This document shows, one piece after another, positions 1 through 5,114 of a DNA stretch of 5,114 nucleotides; within the stretch, counting starts at the first letter, position 1; every line of letters starts with the position of its first letter. Source of the DNA: an uncultured Nocardioides sp. (GTDB lineage: Bacteria > Actinomycetota > Actinomycetes > Propionibacteriales > Nocardioidaceae); assembly GCF_946885725.1 (NCBI RefSeq), contig NZ_CAMPGZ010000250.1, positions 1 through 5,114 on the forward strand. Direction: 5' to 3'. Made by a program: the position numbers and the translations under genes. Under the pieces are notes generated by a model. It had not been told where the DNA came from. It ran no database searches and saw only the letters and a list, made by a program, of their open reading frames with translations.

Positions 1-34
1 TCAGGACTGCCCTCAGGACTGCCCTCAGGACTGC
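1..34. repeat. 12-base tandem repeat, about 2.8 copies, at the left edge
   Basis: The unit TCAGGACTGCCC occurs perfectly at 1-12 and 13-24, and its first ten bases recur at 25-34. The array starts at the window edge, so it may extend further left. Read on the minus strand the unit is GGGCAGTCCTGA. Because 12 is a multiple of three, each copy places a TGA in the same frame as the microprotein gene ending at 25, giving three in-frame stops in a row. The copy at 25-34 supplies the last codons (Gln-Ser-stop) of that gene. Recent slippage duplication of the gene's 3' end is the simplest reading. Confidence 0.9.
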
Positions 35-153
35 TTGGTGACGCTGTCCGTGGCCTCGGCCCAGAGCGCCTGCTCCTGCTGGCCGGCCTTGATCTTCTTG
101 TTCGCGATGACCGCACCGACGGCGGCGAGCGCGATGAGCAGCAACTTCTTCAC
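25..153 (-). CDS. DLW-39 family microprotein (42 aa)
   Basis: This minus-strand frame starts at a GTG (151-153) and ends at TGA (25-27). It encodes 42 residues beginning M-K-K-L-L-L-I-A-L-A-A-V-G-A-V-I-A, then a basic stretch (N-K-K-I-K), then E-Q-A-L-W-A-E-A-T-D-S-V near the C-terminus. The short Lys-Lys start, one hydrophobic helix (about residues 4-17) and the Leu-Trp-Ala-Glu-Ala-Thr-Asp signature match the actinobacterial DLW-39 family of about 39 residues, encoded just past the gyrA/tRNA-Ile/tRNA-Ala cluster. The Asp of the eponymous Asp-Leu-Trp is Ala here (residues 29-31). AGGA lies five bases upstream of the GTG (159-162) and GAGG at 165-168, which supports the start. The function of the family is unknown; a single-pass membrane or signal-anchored peptide is an inference. 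Identification rests on remembered family features, position and orientation. Confidence 0.82.
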   Translation of the reverse strand: MKKLLLIALAAVGAVIANKKIKAGQQEQALWAEATDSVTKQS

Positions 154-205
154 GTTGTTCCTGACCTCGAATTCCTGTCGTCCGACCCCGTTCGACCGAG
201 GGTGC

Positions 206-211
206 AGCCTA
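206..211 (-). promoter_or_regulatory. Candidate -10 element for the microprotein gene
   Basis: On the minus strand the hexamer TAGGCT fits the actinobacterial -10 pattern TAnnnT. It would place transcription start near 199, leaving a leader of about 45 bases before the GTG at 153. The expected -35 position holds only a poor match (CGGACT at 17 bases spacing), so this is a weak prediction. Confidence 0.3.
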
Positions 212-260
212 GCAACCGAGGTGGGCTAGTCCGGCGGGTACGTCGGTGGTGCCTCGGTAA

Positions 261-276
261 GGACTCCGCGAAGTCC
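261..276. promoter_or_regulatory. 16-base palindrome, candidate operator
   Basis: GGACTCCGCGAAGTCC reads the same on both strands except for one mismatched pair (seven of eight positions in each half match). It sits in the divergent promoter region, 23 bases upstream of a candidate plus-strand -10 at 300 and about 50 bases upstream of the minus-strand candidate -10. A dimeric regulator site is one reading; a small stem-loop (five base pairs, six-base loop) is another. I do not recognise a specific regulator's consensus. Confidence 0.3.
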
Positions 277-299
277 GCACGAACCGGACAGCGCCGCCC

Positions 300-305
300 T
301 ATTCT
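300..305 (+). promoter_or_regulatory. Candidate -10 element for the diguanylate cyclase gene
   Basis: TATTCT matches TAnnnT and lies 83 bases upstream of the cyclase ATG, in an otherwise GC-rich stretch. No good -35 hexamer is present at the 16-18 base spacing, so the call rests on the -10 and its location only. Confidence 0.3.
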
Positions 306-388
306 CGAACTCCTGACACGCACCACCAGGGGACCCGGCAGCTGCCAACTGGCGACCCCGTTGCACCGGCGGACGGGGAGGAAAGCCG

Positions 389-2035
389 ATGCGTACCTGG
401 TTCTACGCTGCCTGCGCGGGGGTCCTCGGCCTTCTGTTCGTCGGATCGTTGCGCCTTCCTGGCCTGAGCGACCAGAGCGTCACGCTGATCAGCAACCTCG
501 GCCAGCTCGCCGCCGTCACCGCGTCGAGCGTGCTGTGTTGGATCGCCTCGCGCTCCGACGAGCGGCACCCGCGCGCGTGGCGCTGGCTGTCGCTCGGGGT
601 AGGCGCATGGGCGGCCGGTCAGGTGGTGTGGACCTACTACGAGCTCACCGGCAGCGAGGTGCCGTTCCCGTCACTGTCGGACGTCGGCTTCCTGGTGTTC
701 CCGCTCGCCTCCGGCGTCGGGCTGCTGCTGTGGCTCGGCAGCCAGAGCACGATCGCCGCGCGCACCCGCGACGTCCTCGACGGCGCGATCATCGCGCTGT
801 CGCTGCTGGTGCTCTCGTGGGTCACCAGCCTCGGCTCGGTGGTGGCGGAGGGCGGCAGCGACTGGCTCTCGGCCGGGTTGTCGATGGCGTACCCGATCGG
901 CGACGTCATCCTCGGCACCCTCGTCCTGCTCGCGGTCGCACGCGGCCGCCGCGAGGAGCGGGACGTGCTCGTCGTGCTGGCGCTCGGCCTCGGCGCGCTC
1001 GCGCTGGCCGACAGCTCCTACCTCTACCTCGTCTCGATCGGCTCCTACACCTCGGCCGACCTGATCAGCAGCGGCTGGGTCTTCGGCTTCCTCTGGGTGG
1101 GCGCCGCGGCGCTCGGACAGCACAGCTCCGCGCGCCGCGGCGGTACGACGTACGCCGAGACGCACGAGCGCTCCCTCGCCGCGTCCGCGCTGCCGTACCT
1201 CCCGCTCGGCGCGGCCGGCGTCGCCGTCGCGTTGGACCTCGTGCGTACTCCGGAGGACCCGCTGGTCGACGTACTGCTCGCCTCGACACTGGTCGTGCTC
1301 GTGCTGGCGCGGCAGTTCCTGGCCATGGCCGAGAACCACCGGCTGTTCGAGGAGCTCAACCGTGCGCACGACCTGCTCGAGCACCAGGCGCTGCACGACC
1401 ACCTCACCGGGTTGCCGAACCGCGCGCTGTTCACCGACCGGCTCGACCACGCGCTGCAGCGGCCGACCGCCGAGCTCGGGCTGCTCTTCTGCGACCTCGA
1501 CGACTTCAAGCAGGTCAACGACCGGCACGGCCACGACGCCGGCGACCTGCTGCTGCAGCTTGTGGCGGAGCGGCTGCTCGGCTGCGTCCGCGCCGAGGAC
1601 ACCGTCGCGCGGCTCGGTGGCGACGAGTTCGCGATGCTGCTCGACAACCCCAACGACGCCGAGCGGATCGCGACCCGGGTGGTCGAGCAGATGCGCCGGC
1701 CGTTCTTCCTCAACGGGCACGAGGTCAAGGCGACGATGAGCGTGGGCGTCACCCAGCACTGGGCGACCCCGGCGCCGGAGACGCAGCCGCGCAATCGGGC
1801 CGATGACCGACTCGCCGTACCCGTGCTGCTCACCCCGCCCGACGCGTCGGTCGGCACCGAGCGCGGGGCCGTCGCGCACTGGCTGCTGCGTGCGGCGGAC
1901 CAGGCGATGTACACCGCCAAGACCTCCGGGAAGGCGCGCGCCGTGCTCTCCGGCTCGCCGACCGCGACGGTCGCCGCTTCTGCCGAGGATGCCCCGCTCG
2001 TCGGGGAGTCACCGGTGGAGGAGACCGCGGTCTGA
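389..2035 (+). CDS. Membrane-anchored diguanylate cyclase (GGDEF domain), 548 aa
   Basis: It probably condenses two GTP into cyclic di-GMP at the cytoplasmic face. The start is set by a strong GGAGGAA (377-383) five bases before the ATG. Residues 5-310 form roughly ten hydrophobic segments (near 5-23, 32-53, 65-84, 97-117, 130-151, 163-184, 190-216, 226-243, 266-286, 290-310); their order resembles sensor regions of other actinobacterial GGDEF proteins, including P-F-P-S-L-S-D-V-G-F-L at 92-102. A signalling helix at 311-338 leads into H-D-H-L-T-G-L-P-N-R (336-345). The catalytic domain keeps D-L-D-D-F-K (369-374), N377, D386 and G-G-D-E-F (410-414). R401-A-E-D404, five residues before it, is an intact RxxD inhibitory site, so product feedback is likely. 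There is no EAL phosphodiesterase domain. About 42 residues (455-496), longer than usual, separate S-V-G-V from L-L-R-A-A-D-Q-A-M-Y. The tail 521-548 looks disordered. The signal sensed is unknown. Confidence 0.93.
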   Translation: MRTWFYAACAGVLGLLFVGSLRLPGLSDQSVTLISNLGQLAAVTASSVLCWIASRSDERHPRAWRWLSLGVGAWAAGQVVWTYYELTGSEVPFPSLSDVGFLVFPLASGVGLLLWLGSQSTIAARTRDVLDGAIIALSLLVLSWVTSLGSVVAEGGSDWLSAGLSMAYPIGDVILGTLVLLAVARGRREERDVLVVLALGLGALALADSSYLYLVSIGSYTSADLISSGWVFGFLWVGAAALGQHSSARRGGTTYAETHERSLAASALPYLPLGAAGVAVALDLVRTPEDPLVDVLLASTLVVLVLARQFLAMAENHRLFEELNRAHDLLEHQALHDHLTGLPNRALFTDRLDHALQRPTAELGLLFCDLDDFKQVNDRHGHDAGDLLLQLVAERLLGCVRAEDTVARLGGDEFAMLLDNPNDAERIATRVVEQMRRPFFLNGHEVKATMSVGVTQHWATPAPETQPRNRADDRLAVPVLLTPPDASVGTERGAVAHWLLRAADQAMYTAKTSGKARAVLSGSPTATVAASAEDAPLVGESPVEETAV

Positions 2036-2131
2036 GCCCACCAACCCGACCGGTCGGCGAGAACCGGGCGGAACGACGAAACCCCCGCCGCCAGGTCTGT
2101 GCCGGTCAGCAGGGGCTTGCAGTTGGTGGGC
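2036..2131. repeat. 10-base inverted repeat linking cyclase stop to tRNA-Ile 3' end
   Basis: GCCCACCAAC at 2036-2045 starts at the first base after the cyclase stop codon. Its exact reverse complement is at 2122-2131, where it forms the 3' end of tRNA-Ile (the last acceptor bases, discriminator and CCA) plus two flanking bases. The arms are 76 bases apart and enclose the terminator-like stem at 2080-2117. It could simply extend a hairpin, or be a remnant of a rearrangement at the tRNA end. Confidence 0.75.
2071..2117 (-). terminator. Probable intrinsic terminator after tRNA-Ile
   Basis: On the minus strand, six bases past the tRNA CCA end, AGCCCCTGC (2109-2117) can pair over nine positions, two of them internal G-U wobbles, with GCGGGGGTT (2080-2088) around a 20-base loop. 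It is followed by a modestly T-rich run (TTTCGTCGTT, 2072-2081). Location and orientation fit termination of the tRNA transcript. The loop is long and the T-run is interrupted, so this is moderate evidence. In the plus direction the same stem has no T-run, so it is a weaker candidate for ending the cyclase mRNA. Confidence 0.45.
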
Positions 2132-2200
2132 CTAAGAGGACTTGAACCTCTGACCTCTTCCTTATCAGGGAAGCGCTCTAACCGTCTGAGCTATAGGCCC
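2124..2200 (-). tRNA. tRNA-Ile (anticodon GAT), CCA encoded
   Basis: Read on the minus strand, the gene opens with GGGCCTA and closes with TAGGCCC, a perfect seven-base acceptor stem, followed by discriminator A and an encoded CCA (2124-2126). The D-arm TAGCTCAGACGGTTAGAGC, the anticodon stem CTTCC/GGAAG with loop CTGATAA (anticodon GAT at 2164-2166) and the T-arm AGAGG-TTCAAGT-CCTCT are all intact. The 74-base body spans 2127-2200. It decodes ATC and ATT isoleucine codons. Position downstream of gyrA and the DUF3566 gene on the same strand matches ileT in mycobacteria and other actinobacteria. Confidence 0.98.
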
Positions 2201-2256
2201 GTGATGGACGCACGACGTGCCAGGCTCGAGAGCCGGGTGGGTCGCGCCGACGGGAG

Positions 2257-2286
2257 AGGTTACCCCATCGGCTCGGCGCCGCCCAA
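2257..2286 (-). promoter_or_regulatory. Weak candidate promoter for tRNA-Ile
   Basis: On the minus strand TTGGGC (2281-2286) and TAACCT (2257-2262) are separated by 18 bases. The -10 fits TAnnnT; the -35 matches only the TTG of TTGACA. Transcription would start near 2250, about 50 bases before the mature tRNA. The -35 lies in the loop of the hairpin at 2270-2294. Co-transcription from the gyrA unit is an equally good explanation. Confidence 0.25.
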
Positions 2287-2301
2287 ACCGAGCCAGGCTC
2301 A
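2270..2301 (-). other. Overlapping alternative stem-loops at the end of the DUF3566 gene
   Basis: Directly after the DUF3566 stop, the minus strand carries GGCTCGG (2288-2294) and CCGAGCC (2270-2276), a perfect seven-base stem around an 11-base loop. An alternative stem uses the stop region itself (GAGCC/GGCTC, 2292-2302), and the two share bases so they cannot form together. No T-run follows, so this is not a canonical terminator. It might be a processing site between mRNA and tRNA, a pause site or an mRNA 3'-end stabiliser. Confidence 0.35.
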
Positions 2302-2906
2302 GCGCTCGTCCTCCGCGAGGGTGACCTCGAGCCCGCCGAGCAGGGCCGCGGCGAGGTTGTAGAGGAAGGCCCCGAGGGTCGCGATCGCGGTGATCAGGAT
2401 GACGTCGACGACGGCCACGATCATCGTGAACCCGAGCACGCGGCTGGTGCCGACGTAGTTCTGGATGTCGAAGGTCTGCGCCGACTCGCCGCCGAGTACG
2501 TCGGTGACGGTGGAGTTGATCGAGTCCCAGACGCCGGCGGCACCGAGCACGGCCCAGACCACGGCGACGGACACGACCGTCACGATGCCGAACGCGATCG
2601 ACAGCAGGAACGACGTCTTCATCACCGACCACGGGTCGAGGTGCACCAGCCGCAGCCGCGCGCGGCGGGTCCGGGGCCGGGCACCGGCCGGCCGGGGCGA
2701 GCTCGACGGCCGGTGGGCCGTGGTGGTCCCGGTCGACGGGCCGGACGGGGACGCCGCCTGCTGGACCGCGCTGCCGGCGGCGGAGACCGCGGCCGAGACC
2801 CGCTCGCTCAGCGGACGCCGCCCCGTGTCGTCGGAGGAACTGCGACCCGGGCCACCGAGCGTACGGCGTGGAGCGAGGGGGGTGTCCTCGGCACGTCGAT
2901 CAGCCA

Positions 2907-2907
<1 letters not shown>
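2299..2907 (-). CDS. DUF3566 transmembrane protein, 202 aa
   Basis: This is the conserved membrane protein encoded directly after gyrA in actinobacteria (Rv0007 in M. tuberculosis); its role is unknown. Residues 1-85 are polar, rich in Ser, Pro, Ala and Arg and probably disordered and cytoplasmic. A basic patch (R-T-R-R-A-R-L-R-L at 79-87) precedes the domain, which begins near V-H-L-D-P-W-S-V-M-K (88-97). Two hydrophobic helices follow, at about 98-123 and 158-191, joined by a roughly 35-residue segment (W-D-S-I-N, then F-D-I-Q-N-Y-V). The second helix ends in F-L-Y-N-L-A-A-A-L-L-G-G-L-E-V-T-L, a typical end of the domain. The ATG shares its A with the gyrA TGA (TGATG). A strong GAGGAG five bases upstream lies inside the last gyrA codons, so translation is probably coupled to gyrA. 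A role tied to gyrase is only suggested by the linkage. Confidence 0.93.

Positions 2908-5114
<2,207 letters not shown>

Larger units (their letters stand above)
154..388. other. Divergent intergenic region between microprotein and cyclase genes
   Basis: This 235-base gap separates the start codons of two divergently transcribed genes and should hold both promoters. It contains the candidate -10 hexamers at 206-211 (minus) and 300-305 (plus) and a near-perfect 16-base palindrome at 261-276. I see no tRNA gene in it on either strand, although tRNA-Ala would be expected upstream of a DLW-39 gene in the classic arrangement. Open frames crossing it are not supported by ribosome binding sites or by recognisable protein sequence. 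Confidence 0.7.

Noticed and set aside
1..34. CRISPR array
   Set aside because: The repeat units are 12 bases and contiguous with no spacers, so it is a simple tandem duplication.
154..175. Possible tRNA-Ala remnant (minus strand GAGGTCAGG, as in tRNA variable and T-arms)
   Set aside because: Only nine bases match, with no acceptor, anticodon or T-loop sequence nearby. GAGG and AGGA here are better explained as the ribosome binding site of the microprotein gene.
202..1806. Long plus-strand Arg/Pro/Ala-rich frame overlapping the cyclase gene
   Set aside because: It is a shadow in another frame of a GC-rich gene. The frame at 389-2035 has a strong ribosome binding site and full GGDEF motifs; this one has low-complexity composition and no domain.
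671..1920. Two long minus-strand frames opposite the cyclase
   Set aside because: Both are antisense shadows with biased Arg/Glu/Gln or Ser/Arg composition, no recognisable domain and no supporting ribosome site.
2046..2057. Perfect 12-base palindrome CCGACCGGTCGG
   Set aside because: It has no loop, lies downstream of the cyclase rather than in a promoter, and short palindromes of C and G are common at this GC content. Nothing else supports a binding site.
2099..2362. Plus-strand frame containing G-L-E-P-L-T-S-S-L-S-G-K-R-S-N-R-L-S-Y
   Set aside because: This is the antisense translation of the tRNA-Ile gene, a well-known false protein in many databases. The tRNA is complete and there is no ribosome binding site for the frame.

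Overview
The window comes from a high-GC actinobacterium. The gene order resembles the well-known actinobacterial gyrase locus (in Mycobacterium tuberculosis: gyrB, gyrA, a DUF3566 membrane protein, tRNA-Ile, tRNA-Ala, then a short DLW-39-type reading frame). A member of the Nocardioidaceae or a relative is a reasonable guess from the protein style, but genus cannot be fixed from the sequence alone.

Layout, right to left along the minus strand: a 5'-truncated gyrA (DNA gyrase subunit A, from about residue 160 to its natural stop) runs from the right edge to 2907. It overlaps by one base a gene for a two-helix DUF3566 membrane protein (2299-2907). A 98-base spacer with overlapping hairpins follows, then tRNA-Ile(GAT) with an encoded CCA end (2124-2200) and a plausible intrinsic terminator (2071-2117). 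At the left edge, still on the minus strand, is a 42-residue DLW-39-like microprotein (25-153) whose stop codon lies in a 12-base tandem repeat. Between tRNA-Ile and the microprotein, on the plus strand, is one large gene (389-2035) for a polytopic membrane diguanylate cyclase with a complete GGDEF domain and an intact RxxD inhibitory site. It is convergent with tRNA-Ile and divergent from the microprotein.

How they fit together: gyrA and the DUF3566 gene are probably one translationally coupled transcription unit that may run on into tRNA-Ile. The cyclase is an independent unit that would make cyclic di-GMP in response to an unknown membrane signal. The tRNA-Ala expected beside tRNA-Ile in the classic arrangement is absent from the window, and the cyclase occupies that interval.

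The window is mostly a conserved housekeeping locus. I do not see a new multi-gene system. The points worth a second look are small: the repeat-embedded stop codons of the microprotein, the cyclase seated in the tRNA interval with a 10-base inverted copy of the tRNA 3' end beside its stop codon, an insertion inside the GGDEF domain, and lineage-specific additions in the GyrA C-terminal domain.
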